Shown: piece by piece, positions 45,647 through 54,596 of the stretch
How positions within the stretch are numbered: position 1 is the first letter of the stretch
Layout of the letters: each line of letters begins with the position of its first letter
Origin: Gloeotrichia echinulata CP02
GTDB lineage: Bacteria; Cyanobacteriota; Cyanobacteriia; Cyanobacteriales; Nostocaceae
DNA: 64,000 bases
Direction: 5' to 3'
Assembly (NCBI GenBank): GCA_038087035.1
Contig: CP051187.1
Span: 2,733,001-2,797,000 of the forward strand
Position numbers and translations under genes: made by a program
Notes under the pieces: generated by a model
What the model saw: the letters and a program-made list of their open reading frames with translations, nothing else
The model's database searches: none
What the model was told of the DNA's origin: nothing

Positions 45647-46333
45647 TTAGTTGGGGGATAGGACTAAATTCGAGTTGAGGGTGATAGCCAAATCCTGATC
45701 AGGTCTGAGGACAAAGACTTCGGCTTTATTTTTCCGTAACAGGACACTTGCTAAAGCACCCGCAGCGGCACCACCCACAGGTTCTAAGACTTCAATTTTA
45801 CGGTTTCCTGTAACCAATGCAATTAAAGTCGCAGCGCCTGCACCAATAGCTGCATCAGTTAAAATCTGACCAGTGTCGGCGCCCCTTGATATGGTTTCTG
45901 TTCTGGTAATTGTTTTAGAAGTGGCATTAATCGATTGTCGGCGACCAGAAGAAAATACTAATTCTTGTGCTACAAATCGCACACCTTTGTTACTGCGATT
46001 TTGATTTTCAGAACCACGGTTGAGATTTACAGGTTCTAGTCTGCCAACAACTTCAGTACCAGAGGGAATCAAAATATTTCGGTTTCTGTCGATAATATCG
46101 TTCGCTATTCTGAGCGTTAGGGCTGAACTTTCCCCAGGACTGACAACCACTTTCTCTTTTTCGTAAGTAACAGGTAATGTGACATTGACAGGAATGCTAA
46201 TTACCCTGGGTTGATTAATGTTGTATTGGGCATTAGCAGGAGCAAAGGTAAACAAGGGGGTCATAGAACATGTGGCCATTGCCATTGTCATGAGTGCAGC
46301 AGTGCTTGATTTCCAGCGATGAAGGGGAGTCAT
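45647..46333 (-). CDS. Secreted protein of unknown function
   Basis: 228 residues. A signal peptide (about 1-35, ending TFAPANAQ) is followed by a beta-rich domain (RVISIPVNVTLPVTYEKEKVVVSPGESSALTLRIA, IPSGTEVVGRLEP). A glycine/alanine-rich segment (TDAAIGAGAATLIALV...GGAAAGALASVLL) resembles a glycine-zipper hairpin, then FVLRPDQDLAITLN. The IPSGT..GRLEP part recalls the outer domain of TrbI/VirB10-like proteins, but the rest does not match. I do not recognise the family with confidence. Confidence 0.75.
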   Translation of the reverse strand: MTPLHRWKSSTAALMTMAMATCSMTPLFTFAPANAQYNINQPRVISIPVNVTLPVTYEKEKVVVSPGESSALTLRIANDIIDRNRNILIPSGTEVVGRLEPVNLNRGSENQNRSNKGVRFVAQELVFSSGRRQSINATSKTITRTETISRGADTGQILTDAAIGAGAATLIALVTGNRKIEVLEPVGGAAAGALASVLLRKNKAEVFVLRPDQDLAITLNSNLVLSPN

Positions 46334-46723
46334 GGGAGGGTTGACCTTTGTGTTGGTGATGTCTCTAATGACGGGGCTTGATTGATATAGTTTCTACAAT
46401 TTATTCAATCTGCTAATAGGACTATTCCGAAGGTAAAGGAAGCTCTATAATTGGGAGGATATGCAATTTTTATTTAACATTTTTATACTGCTGATATCCT
46501 TACTTGAATAGGGGTAAATAAGATTTATGACGCCAATATTGCTGTCAAGATAAAAATGATGGACTGTAGTGCGGGCATCTTGCCCGCGTGAGCGAGACGC
46601 TCACACTACCAAAAATCCCTCAAAACAAAATTGACAGACTACTAGTCCACCAAGGTAACTTTACCAGGTAAAGCAGATTTTCAAATTCTCTGGAAAACCT
46701 ATTCCTTCTCTTCTCTACGTTCC

Positions 46724-46956
46724 CTACAGGACGCTGCGCGTAAGCGGACCAACGACCAAAGCCGAACTTTCTCTGACATGAATTTCTACATCTCGTCGTC
46801 GCTGGGTAAACAAATCCGCGTCTTGGATATGACGGGGTGTGAGAAAATGAGCGACTTGGTTTGAAGACCCCCGCCAACCTTGGTTATCATTAAGTTCTGC
46901 AACATACAACCCATCAATCAACACATCAATCTGGTTGAGAACTTTATTAATCGCCC
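46724..46956 (-). pseudogene. C-terminal fragment of a radical-SAM activase (NrdG-like)
   Basis: Reading leftward from about 46950 the frame gives INKVLNQIDVLIDGLYVAEL, then a short stretch to RGSSNQVAHFLTPRH and FTQRRRDVEIHVRESSALVVG. This matches the last third of NrdG-like radical-SAM activating proteins (the QIDVLIDGxYV and RGSSNQ blocks). The CxxxCxxC cluster motif and everything before it are missing. It abuts the 5'-truncated ketoacyl synthase gene head to head. Confidence 0.65.
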
Positions 46957-46959
46957 CAC

Positions 46960-47748
46960 ATGAATGCGATCGCAGCGGCGCGACAAATCGGTAGCACCGG
47001 GATTGTTTTAGCACCGATGGCTGCTTGTGCTACTGGAATTTGGGCGATCGCCCAGGCTGCAAATCTCGTGCAAACTGGACAATGTGAGCGGGTCATTGCT
47101 GGGGCTGTGGAAGCACCGATTACTCCCCTAAGTTTGACAGGATTTCAGCAGATGGGTGCTTTGGCAAAAACGGGGTCTTATCCCTTCGATTTGCACCGGG
47201 AAGGCTTGGTTTTGGGCGAAGGCGGTGCTGTGTTTATCCTGGAATCAGCAGAGTTGGCTAGGGAACGTGGGGCAAAGATTTATGGTGAGATTCTGGGTTT
47301 TAGCTTGACAAATGACGCATATCATAGTAATGTACCAGAACCAGAGGGGAGGAGTGCGATCGCCGCTATCAAGCAATGTCTCGCACGTAGTGGACTAACT
47401 CCAGCCGATATTGATTACATTCATGCTCACGGTACAGCTACTCTCCTCAATGACCGCATAGAGAGTATGGTGATACAGCGGTTATTTCCCCAAAAAGTGG
47501 CGATTAGTTCAACTAAGGGAAGCTCAGGGCATACCCTTGGAGCATCGGGAGCTTTGGGTGTAGCTTTTTCGCTCTTGGCTTTGCGAAATCAGATTTTACC
47601 ACCTTGTGTGGGATTGCAGCAACCCGAATTTGATTTGGATCTGGTAATGGCTGCACGTCATAGTAAAATTCAGCGGGTGCTGTGTTTTAGTTTTGGCTTT
47701 GGCGGACAGAATGCGGTAATTGGTTTGAGTCTGTATAGAAAAGTTTAA
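46960..47748 (+). pseudogene. 5'-truncated beta-ketoacyl-ACP synthase (KAS II type)
   Basis: 262 codons cover the last two thirds of a roughly 400-residue FabF-like protein. The active Cys (PMAACATGIWA), the two His (IHAHGTATLLNDRIE and KGSSGHTLGASGA) and the terminal FSFGFGGQNAVIGL are intact, but the N-terminal ~130 residues are absent. The homologous frame runs into a TAA only five codons above the first ATG. It is thus a remnant, although the catalytic residues remain and it could still be translated from 46960. Confidence 0.75.
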
Positions 47749-47774
47749 CTTGGTCTAAGTTAAACTTTTCTATA
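47732..47774. terminator. Perfect 19-bp inverted repeat at the end of the ketoacyl synthase fragment
   Basis: GTATAGAAAAGTTTAACTT and AAGTTAAACTTTTCTATAC flank the 5-base loop GGTCT. The left arm covers the last codons and the stop of the synthase frame. It would form a very stable RNA hairpin on either strand, but without a proper T-run, so it may be a terminator or a mobile-element footprint. Confidence 0.6.
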
Positions 47775-47829
47775 CAAAACCTGAAGTCATACAGAAGGAC
47801 GAAACTAGACTTGGAAGGCAGATCTAGTA

Positions 47830-47926
47830 TTACAGCAATTTTCACTCATTTGAACCACAGATCTTCGTAGGGGCGCAAGGCCTTGCGCCCCAAAAGCGTG
47901 GTCTATTTACCTGAAAATGGCTGTAA
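47830..47926. repeat. Small inverted-repeat element, family A (copy 2)
   Basis: Ends TTACAGCAATTTTCA and TGAAAATGGCTGTAA. Shares TGAACCACAGATC and GTGGTCTATTTACCTGAAAAT with the copy at 53959-54056, and its core is the palindrome GGGGCGCAAGG/CCTTGCGCCCC. Confidence 0.8.
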
Positions 47927-47977
47927 TTACAGTAATCGAGAAACTGTAAACATCCTTTTCCCAAACTTTACTGGGTT

Positions 47978-49048
47978 TTAGGCGATAAACTCGATGTCGA
48001 GAGAGGGAATAAATAAGGGGTTTTGAATGTTGGCGAATGCAGTGCCTTGGAATAACAAGTTACCAGTTGATGAGTTGTAGCTGAAATTGCTAAAGGAACT
48101 AGAGCCAAACCCTGATGTAGAAATCTGGATTTTGTCATTCTCAACAAAATTAAAGTCTGTGATGATATCAAATCCTTGAAATAGGCTGTTGAAGACAAAT
48201 TTATCTGCACCAGTACCACCTGTCAAGGTGTCATTACCAAAGCCACCATTGAGGATGTCGGCACCGCCACCCCCGATTAAGGTGTCGTTACCGCTCTCGC
48301 CATTGAGGCTGTCATTGCCATCACCACCATTGAGGGAGTCATTTCCGTCGAAACCTAAGAGGGTGTCATTGCCATTACCACCATTGATGGTGTCATTGCC
48401 ATCAATACCAGTGCCACCATCGATAAAGTCATTGCCATCACCACCATTGAGGATGTCGGCACCGCCACCCCCGATTAAGGTATCGTTACCGCTCTCGCCA
48501 TTGAGGCTGTCATTGCCATTACCACCATTGAGGGAGTCATTTCCGTCGAAACCTAAGAGGGTGTCATTGCCATTACCACCATTGATGGTGTCATTGCCAT
48601 CAATACCAGTGCCACCATCGATGAAGTCATTGCCATCACCACCATTGAGGATGTCGGCACCGCCACCCCCGATTAAGGTATTGTTACCACTGTTGCCGTT
48701 GATGACATTATCCTTGGCGTTACCGGTGCCGTTAATTGCGGCTACTCCTGTCAAAGTCAGGTTTTCTAAGTTAGGACTTAGAGTGTAGCTGACTGAAGCC
48801 AGGACTGTATCTACACCACCCAAAGCATCGCCAAATATTTCTGCGGCTACATCAAAAACGTTGTCTACGATGTAGGTGTCATCATTGTCACCGCCATCCA
48901 TGTTATCGGCACCTGTACCCCCATCGAGGAAATCATTGCCATTACCACCTCTGAGTATATCGTTCCCGCTAAAGCCGTTGATGGTGGCTCTTGCGTGTAT
49001 AGCGTGCTTAATTATTAATGAAAGTCGATTAAATTGCTTTAATAACAA
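47978..49048 (-). CDS. RTX-type calcium-binding protein with a recently duplicated repeat block
   Basis: 356 codons. Many GGxGxDxUx nonapeptides (GGGGADILNGGDGNDFIDGG) form beta-rolls. A 66-residue block is repeated twice, with a partial third copy (see 48251-48690). The middle DTVLASVSYTLSPNLENLTLTG motif and the C-terminal TGADKFVFNSLFQGFDIITDFNF are typical of cyanobacterial RTX proteins exported by type I secretion. The N-terminus (LLKQFNRLSLIIKHAIHARA) is not RTX-like, and only a TTG is available as start, so the 5' end may be truncated. Confidence 0.82.
   Translation of the reverse strand: MLLKQFNRLSLIIKHAIHARATINGFSGNDILRGGNGNDFLDGGTGADNMDGGDNDDTYIVDNVFDVAAEIFGDALGGVDTVLASVSYTLSPNLENLTLTGVAAINGTGNAKDNVINGNSGNNTLIGGGGADILNGGDGNDFIDGGTGIDGNDTINGGNGNDTLLGFDGNDSLNGGNGNDSLNGESGNDTLIGGGGADILNGGDGNDFIDGGTGIDGNDTINGGNGNDTLLGFDGNDSLNGGDGNDSLNGESGNDTLIGGGGADILNGGFGNDTLTGGTGADKFVFNSLFQGFDIITDFNFVENDKIQISTSGFGSSSFSNFSYNSSTGNLLFQGTAFANIQNPLFIPSLDIEFIA
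48251..48690. repeat. 198-bp tandem repeat within the RTX gene
   Basis: GAGGATGTCGGCACCGCC recurs at 48251, 48449 and 48647, exactly 198 bases (66 codons) apart. The two full units differ at only a few positions, so the expansion is recent and in frame. Confidence 0.95.
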
Positions 49049-49293
49049 GGCTTATAGGCGTTTATAATTTGATTTTTAGTAACAGTAGCTCAAATACAAA
49101 AAATAATGGCTTTTATCGGAGCCAGGCAAGGGTTTCAAACTTATTTTTTAACAAATTCAGCACGCTAAGTACGCAAGAACCCTCATTACATGGCTAAAAC
49201 CTTAATTTTTGGTTGCAGTTGACCTAAGTCATAACGCCAAAATTATACCTTCTGGGACTTTTAAAACAACCTCTAACAGGCTTCTCCTGATCC

Positions 49294-49384
49294 AATACTG
49301 CGTAGGTTAAGAAAATCGCAAAGCGTGAAACCCTTGTAGAGACGTTACATGTAACGTCTCTACATTCGTTAACCGAGCAGTATT
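49294..49384. repeat. Small inverted-repeat element, family C (copy 2)
   Basis: Ends AATACTGCGTAGGTTAA and TTAACCGAGCAGTATT. The core is a perfect 28-base palindrome with half-site GTAGAGACGTTACA. Its terminal 13 bases equal those of 32062-32188. It lies in a 609-bp gap (49049-49657) that has no genes. Confidence 0.75.
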
Positions 49385-49426
49385 GTCTCCTGATCTATTC
49401 TTGGTGCAACTACAAGCTTATATTTT

Positions 49427-49616
49427 TAGGACTTACGCACTGTAAAAATTTGGCATGGTATGCTTTTAGCAAAATAAGTTGTTTCAGGCTTTGATTAATT
49501 ATTACTTTGATGGTAAACAGACCCGCGTTTTCGGGGTTTAGCAATGCTAAACCCCTACGACATCTCTGGTTTTTTGCAGTCCATATTTTGTGTTTTTTGT
49601 CAATGCGTAAGTCCTA
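49427..49616. repeat. Small inverted-repeat element, family B (copy 2)
   Basis: Starts TAGGACTTACGCAC and ends TGCGTAAGTCCTA, a perfect 13-bp terminal inverted repeat. The inside differs from the copy at 45462-45587 and includes the hairpin GGGGTTTAGCAATGCTAAACC. Confidence 0.78.
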
Positions 49617-49657
49617 ATTTTGTCTGAACTTAAGTGCAAAAGGTTGTCAAAATCACT

Positions 49658-50713
49658 TTAAGGAAATGTCCGCCCATTCATCTGCACCCCACCATAAGGA
49701 CCTGGAACCGGGCGAGAATTTGACGGTTGCTGTTGTTCAATAGGCAACTGTTGCCAGCCATAATTGCCATATCCTACTGGCGTTGGAGGAGTTAAATTAG
49801 TAGAATTGGGACTCTGTATAGAGTCGGGGGAAATATTTATCGGTGCTGCAGAGATGCCAGTGTTATTTAAATTATTGTCAGAATTAGGAAACTGATTTGT
49901 TATGGGTGGTTGAATATAACCTGTTGCCCTATTTAACCCAGTATTAGCTGGTAAAGTCTGACTAGGTAAGTTATTATTCAGTGGCGTTACTGTAGATGAA
50001 TTGTATAAAGCCGACCCCATCGTATTGATTTGATTATTTGTGGGAGTAGCAGTTGTACTATTGATAGTAGAGAGATTCTGCTGGGTTGCTCGGTTGATAG
50101 CTGTTTGTAAGGGACTGCTAGGGACTAAATTTTGACTTTTATCGCTTTGAGTAGCTAATCCGATTCTCCCATCTTCAGGGGTTTTTGCTGTCTGTTTGGG
50201 TTCAGATGATGACTGGTTATTATTATAATTCGTCCCAATCTGCATTAAATTTTCTGCTTGCTGGACAAACATATTTTGGTTCCCAGGTGCAGATGCGCTA
50301 TTAACCATACCCAAACCAGAATTTGATTTGGTATCACTAGCCAAAGACTGTGGTTTATTAATTACACCCCCAAATAAGCTTTCGCTTTTTTTTGTTTGAG
50401 TATTGGTGTTGAAATTACTGACGATTACTGGCAGATTTTTTTTAGCAGCGTCATTCAACAGAACTGGTAAGTTATCAATATCGGCTGCAATGGCTTGATC
50501 TTCATCTGAAAGAGAGGAGTTAGCAAGTTTGGGTGAAGTATCTACCTTGTTTGGCTTGTAAGTGAAAAAATCTGGGTTTGACCAGTATTCCTGAATTATG
50601 AACCCCATCACCGATAAGAAAATGGCTGTTACCCAAAAACCAGGTTGCCCTAAATTCCATAATCTGGCTTTGAGATAGCGTAAGTAGGGAGGGGGATAAC
50701 GACGATTGTGCAT
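49658..50713 (-). CDS. Low-complexity membrane-anchored protein
   Basis: 351 residues. A basic N-terminus (MHNRRYPPPYLRYLKARLWN) and one membrane helix (about 27-43, FWVTAIFLSVMGFIIQEYW) are followed by a long Asn/Ser/Thr/Pro/Gln-rich region to the end. The C-terminus (PVPGPYGGVQMNGRTFP) may be a short functional tail. The family is not recognised. It is 243 bp downstream of lptF on the same strand; the GGGGCGCAAGGCCTTGCG repeat lies between, so co-transcription is uncertain. Confidence 0.75.
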   Translation of the reverse strand: MHNRRYPPPYLRYLKARLWNLGQPGFWVTAIFLSVMGFIIQEYWSNPDFFTYKPNKVDTSPKLANSSLSDEDQAIAADIDNLPVLLNDAAKKNLPVIVSNFNTNTQTKKSESLFGGVINKPQSLASDTKSNSGLGMVNSASAPGNQNMFVQQAENLMQIGTNYNNNQSSSEPKQTAKTPEDGRIGLATQSDKSQNLVPSSPLQTAINRATQQNLSTINSTTATPTNNQINTMGSALYNSSTVTPLNNNLPSQTLPANTGLNRATGYIQPPITNQFPNSDNNLNNTGISAAPINISPDSIQSPNSTNLTPPTPVGYGNYGWQQLPIEQQQPSNSRPVPGPYGGVQMNGRTFP

Positions 50714-50956
50714 GAGTTGGGTATTTCAAACTTACTTGCTATGGACAAAACTTCCTGGAAATTCACAGCACCGACTACCAATGCTTGTATCTTCGTTTCC
50801 AGGGAAGATTTTCAGGAAAAATTCATGGTGACTTCATACTAGCTTCTCAAAATTTATTAGTCACTAAATATCACTAAATGTCACTAAATATTTTTATTTT
50901 TTGTTAGTCCCTAAAAAAATATTCTATTTGTAGGGGCGCAAGGCCTTGCGTCCGCA

Positions 50957-52132
50957 TTACCGCTGGGCAATCCTGATTAATAAGAATACACCTGTTGCCA
51001 AGCCAAAAAAGTTGGGTAACCAAGCGCCAATGAAGGGAGAAAGGATACCAGCCTGTGCTAAGGCACCAGAAATCGATAAAAGTAAGTAGTAAGTGAAAAT
51101 AACTACGACACTAATACCAAAACTGGTTCCCCGCCCAGTACGCTGAGGGATAGTACCCATAACGGAGCCTACCAAGCCAAATATTACACATATAAATGGA
51201 AAGGCGATTTTTTGCTGAATTCGCACTTCCAGTTTGCGAATTTTTTGGCGATCGCCACCCAAGCGTTCAATTTCTAGTTGTTCTAGGGCTTGGGAGATAT
51301 TCATCTGGTCGTAATCACGGGTTTGTTCTGCCAAATTAAATGCTGTGCGTGGCAGTTGCATTTGATAATGTTTAAACTGGGCGATGTTGCGATAAGAGCG
51401 ATCTGGTGCTACTACATAAATAGTACCATTAAACACATCCCAAGTGTTTTGAGAAACATTCCATTCTGCGGCTTCGGCGACTACAATTTGATTTGGTCCT
51501 TCGCGAGAACGGTCAATAATTGTCAAACCATTAAACCGTCTACCATCAAATTGGTCTGCGTAATACAACCGTGTCAAAATCTTTCTATTTTTACCATCCT
51601 TATCCTTCATTTCCCCCGTTTCTGGATAAATGAAGTTATCCTTTTTAACAGATGGCTTTTCTGATTTTATCGCTCGCTCCAAGGTGATCGCCGCCTGGTA
51701 ATTTGCGGCTGGTGCAATATGTTCGGTAAACACAAATGTCAGCCCTGTGACTACCAAGCTTAACATTACAGCAGTTAGCACCATACGATAGACACTCACC
51801 CCACAGCCACGCAAAGCGATCAGTTCACTTTCACTAGAAAGACGACTGTAGGTCATCAACGCCGCCAACAATGTGGACATGGGGAAGGCATAAACGACAA
51901 CATAGGGTAATTTTAATAAAAAAACCTGAAGGGCTACTGTTAGCGGTAGACCAGATTCTACAACTTTCCGTAACAACTCAAATAAGCTGTCAATTGCCAA
52001 CACCACCGAGGTAAAAGCCCCAACACCAAACAAAAAAGGCGCGACTAATTGGATCGCTAAGTAGCGATCCATGATAGAAAAAGGTAGCAATGAATTCAGT
52101 GTGTAGAAAGGCTTCAACTGCTTAGAAAACAT
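50957..52132 (-). CDS. lptF: LPS export permease (LptF/LptG family)
   Basis: 391 residues from the ATG at 52132; a TTG 15 codons upstream is the alternative, and MDRYLAIQLVAPFLFG, 19 residues in, may also be the true conserved start. Six membrane helices, three on each side of a large periplasmic domain (about residues 130-300), and PYVVVYAFPMSTLLAALMTYSRLSSESELIALRGCGVS are the YjgP/YjgQ hallmark. Cyanobacteria usually have a single LptF/G, working as a homodimer with LptB to extract lipopolysaccharide from the inner membrane. Confidence 0.9.
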   Translation of the reverse strand: MFSKQLKPFYTLNSLLPFSIMDRYLAIQLVAPFLFGVGAFTSVVLAIDSLFELLRKVVESGLPLTVALQVFLLKLPYVVVYAFPMSTLLAALMTYSRLSSESELIALRGCGVSVYRMVLTAVMLSLVVTGLTFVFTEHIAPAANYQAAITLERAIKSEKPSVKKDNFIYPETGEMKDKDGKNRKILTRLYYADQFDGRRFNGLTIIDRSREGPNQIVVAEAAEWNVSQNTWDVFNGTIYVVAPDRSYRNIAQFKHYQMQLPRTAFNLAEQTRDYDQMNISQALEQLEIERLGGDRQKIRKLEVRIQQKIAFPFICVIFGLVGSVMGTIPQRTGRGTSFGISVVVIFTYYLLLSISGALAQAGILSPFIGAWLPNFFGLATGVFLLIRIAQR

Positions 52133-52232
52133 AAATAACTTGAAAAAATAAATATTGTTAACCAAAGACTTTGTCAAGAACTTCTATGGAAGTTAGTATC
52201 AAAATTCAATTTCCCATAGAAGTCTGACATAA

Positions 52233-52961
52233 TTAGACCTGGAAATTATCACCTAAATAATATTGCCGCACGAGTGGGTTATTGTAGAGTTCATCAGCAG
52301 TACCAAAAGCGAGAATTTGCCCTTCACGCATGATATAAGCCCGATCTGTGATGGCGAGGGTTTCGCGGACATTATGATCTGTGATTAAAATTCCCATACC
52401 GCGATCGCGCAATCCGGCTACAATTTGCTGAATTTCCGCAACGGCTATGGGGTCAACTCCAGCAAAGGGTTCATCCAAAAGTAAAAATTTTGGCCCCTCT
52501 GTTCCCGCAGCTAAGGCTCTGGCTAATTCTGTCCGGCGTCGTTCACCACCAGAAAGTTGAATTCCTTTGCTGTGAGCCACTTTTTCTAAACGAAACTCCC
52601 GCAGTAAATTTTGGATTCGCCCTGACCACTCCCGAGGTGGTACATTAGTTTGTTCTAGCACTAATAGAATATTATCCCGGACTGAGAGTTGGCGAAACAC
52701 ACTGGGTTCCTGCGCTAGATAACCAATACCCAGTCGCGCTCTTTTGTGCATTGGCAAACTAGTAATATCGGTATTATCTAGCCAGACTTTTCCCTGATTG
52801 GGTTTTTCTAAACCTGTAGCAATGTAAAAGGTCGTCGTTTTACCAGCGCCATTGGGACCGAGTAAACCGACGACTTCCCCTTGGGAAACTGAAAGGCTGA
52901 CGCGATTGACAATCTGTCGCTTACCATAAGATTTGTGAACATTTTCTAAGACAATTTTCAC
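52233..52961 (-). CDS. lptB: LPS export ABC transporter ATP-binding protein
   Basis: 242 residues. Motifs: Walker A GPNGAGKTT (about residue 35), Q-loop YLAQEPSVFRQLSV, signature LSGGERRRTELARAL, Walker B FLLLDEPFAGVDP and switch His ITDHNVRETL. These are the LptB/branched-chain-like ATPase hallmarks. It powers LptF-dependent lipopolysaccharide transport from the cytoplasmic face. It is the second gene of the lptA-lptB-lptF run, with 28 bp to lptA and about 100 bp to lptF. Confidence 0.94.
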   Translation of the reverse strand: MKIVLENVHKSYGKRQIVNRVSLSVSQGEVVGLLGPNGAGKTTTFYIATGLEKPNQGKVWLDNTDITSLPMHKRARLGIGYLAQEPSVFRQLSVRDNILLVLEQTNVPPREWSGRIQNLLREFRLEKVAHSKGIQLSGGERRRTELARALAAGTEGPKFLLLDEPFAGVDPIAVAEIQQIVAGLRDRGMGILITDHNVRETLAITDRAYIMREGQILAFGTADELYNNPLVRQYYLGDNFQV

Positions 52962-52989
52962 CAGAGCCGCCCTTTCTCAGTAATTAATG

Positions 52990-53487
52990 TTAATTAGAAC
53001 GTTTGAAAGGTGGTGTCTGTGGGGCGGGTTTAGCAGCTTGTCCACCAGTATCTGAATCCTGCACCATGTAGATCGACTCTACCTGACGTTTGCCTTGGGG
53101 TAAAGCCACAAATCGCCCTTCATCAATCAGATAGGTAACTTTTTCCGCCCGCATACTATTACCACCTTGTTGTAAAATATAGACGTTACCACTGAAATCA
53201 ATTCGGCGTTCTTTACTAAAGTATTGTGCTTGGGCGGCTGTTGCTTGTATCTGGCGAGCTGGATATAACATTTGGACGTTACCGCGAGCCGTTACCACTT
53301 GGTTTTTGGCGTCATATTCTTGCACATCGGCGCGGATGGTGAGCGGGCGATTTGCAGAAGATGTTTGTGCAGTTGCAGTTTGCACCTGGGGTGGAAGCAC
53401 CATTGCGCCCAAGAGTGCAGCTGGTAGGGCGAAGGCTAATGCACAGCGACGTATCTGTGATTTGGGCAATTGATAGGAAGGTATCAT
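52990..53487 (-). CDS. lptA: LptA/OstA-like periplasmic LPS bridge protein
   Basis: 165 residues. A signal peptide (about 1-40, LPAALLGAMVLPPQVQTATAQ) precedes an OstA-type beta-jellyroll domain (RADVQEYDAKNQVVTARGNVQMLYPARQIQATAAQAQYFSKERRIDFSGNVYILQ). It would bind lipopolysaccharide in the periplasm and pass it to the outer membrane. It heads the lpt operon. Confidence 0.88.
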   Translation of the reverse strand: MIPSYQLPKSQIRRCALAFALPAALLGAMVLPPQVQTATAQTSSANRPLTIRADVQEYDAKNQVVTARGNVQMLYPARQIQATAAQAQYFSKERRIDFSGNVYILQQGGNSMRAEKVTYLIDEGRFVALPQGKRQVESIYMVQDSDTGGQAAKPAPQTPPFKRSN

Positions 53488-53567
53488 AACAATTTCTAAT
53501 TAATTTAGGATTTCAGCTTGTACTCTCATTATCCAGACATGAATATAAACTATCTGGATTGAAACTC

Positions 53568-53765
53568 CCCACGGATAAATCCGGGGGATTCTTAAGGAGT
53601 CCAAAAATGAACCCTTAAAGGCGTACTCAAAGCGCCTCTACTGACTCCTGCTAGGTCTAAGCCTAGAGTCGCCGCTACTTTACGTGCAACATTTGCAGCA
53701 CCGTTACAATCAGCTTTGAATCGGATATTGATTTTCGCACCCGCTCTACTACTGGCTGAAACTAG
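53568..53765 (-). pseudogene. C-terminal TnpB remnant with IS200/IS605 right end
   Basis: Reading leftward, codons give RAGAKINIRFKADCNGAANV, then ARKVAATLGLDLAGVSRGAL and WTP followed by TAA at 53592. This is the last ~50 residues of an IS605-type TnpB (the last RuvC Asp in ADCNGAAN). The stop is followed by the right-end hairpin CCCCCGGATTTATCCGTGGGG. The rest of the gene is gone. It lies just upstream of lptA in a 716-bp gap. Confidence 0.75.
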
Positions 53766-53958
53766 TGACGCTTTCCCAAGTTGAAGGTTTCGCTACCAAT
53801 CCTCTGAGATTAGCAAGCTTTCAAGGAAACCCATCAGGTAGCTCTGACAGCTATACAAGTCCGAGAGAATAAACCTAGATTCCCATTTGCCATTCCAGAC
53901 AGCAAGTTCAATGTGCTACATCTGAGTCTTTTTTTTATTGACTAGGGAGTAGCAAAAA

Positions 53959-54056
53959 ATACAGCAATTTTCATTTCTTTGAACCACAGATCCTTGTATG
54001 GGCGCAAGGCCTTGCGCCCCAAAAGCGTGGTCTATTTACCTGAAAATCATTGTAAT
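53959..54056. repeat. Small inverted-repeat element, family A (copy 3)
   Basis: Ends ATACAGCAATTTTCAT and CTGAAAATCATTGTAAT, imperfect inverted repeats. The interior is almost identical to 47830-47926, including GGGCGCAAGGCCTTGCGCCC and AAAAGCGTGGTCTATTTACC. Confidence 0.78.
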
Positions 54057-54203
54057 ATCTGTACCTCATTTACCTGCAATCTGCTGTAAATTCCCCAATA
54101 TTTTGAATCAGTAGGGTGCGTCAGCAGTAATTAATCTCTTAGCAATTAGGGGTTTTTCTGACTGACGCACCCTACAAATTGGAGATTTTTAATTGTCAGT
54201 CGC

Positions 54204-54596
54204 CTACTGAGCTAGGACAATTCTAGGCAAAGGTAAGGTTTCATATTCACTGAGGTCATCTTCAGTGGAAATTTTATCTGGGCCGATTTGTTGTAGTGCA
54301 GTTAACAATGCTCCACTTTCCTGCAATAATTCTTCCAAATCAATGCCGCCGTAACTGGATGGATAACGACGCAGGCGATTGCGTCCTTCTCCCAGTAAAA
54401 TTACTGCTCCTCGCCAGTTGCCATTACCCAAATGATACAGTGCCACAGCAATTTGCAAAATCCCTTGATAAAAGGATTTTTCCGGTTCGCTGGCTTCGAT
54501 CCACAAGGCTTCTAAGGTATCATGACAGGCATAGAACTGTCCAGAATTAAACTGTTCTACGCCTTGCCAAAACTCTTGGGGCATGGTTTCGCTCAT
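54204..54596 (-). CDS. DUF309 domain protein
   Basis: 130 residues. FWQGVEQFNSGQFYACHDTLEALWIEASEPEKSFYQGILQIAVALYHLGNGNWRGAVILLGEG is the DUF309 signature, with conserved His and Glu (FYACHDTLEALW). The function is unknown. Its start overlaps the stop of ftrC by four bases, which suggests translational coupling and a functional tie. Confidence 0.85.
   Translation of the reverse strand: MSETMPQEFWQGVEQFNSGQFYACHDTLEALWIEASEPEKSFYQGILQIAVALYHLGNGNWRGAVILLGEGRNRLRRYPSSYGGIDLEELLQESGALLTALQQIGPDKISTEDDLSEYETLPLPRIVLAQ

Noticed and set aside
48189..48788. 199-residue Pro/Ser/Leu-rich frame on the plus strand
   Set aside because: It is the antisense of the RTX repeats; the period matches the 198-bp tandem repeat.
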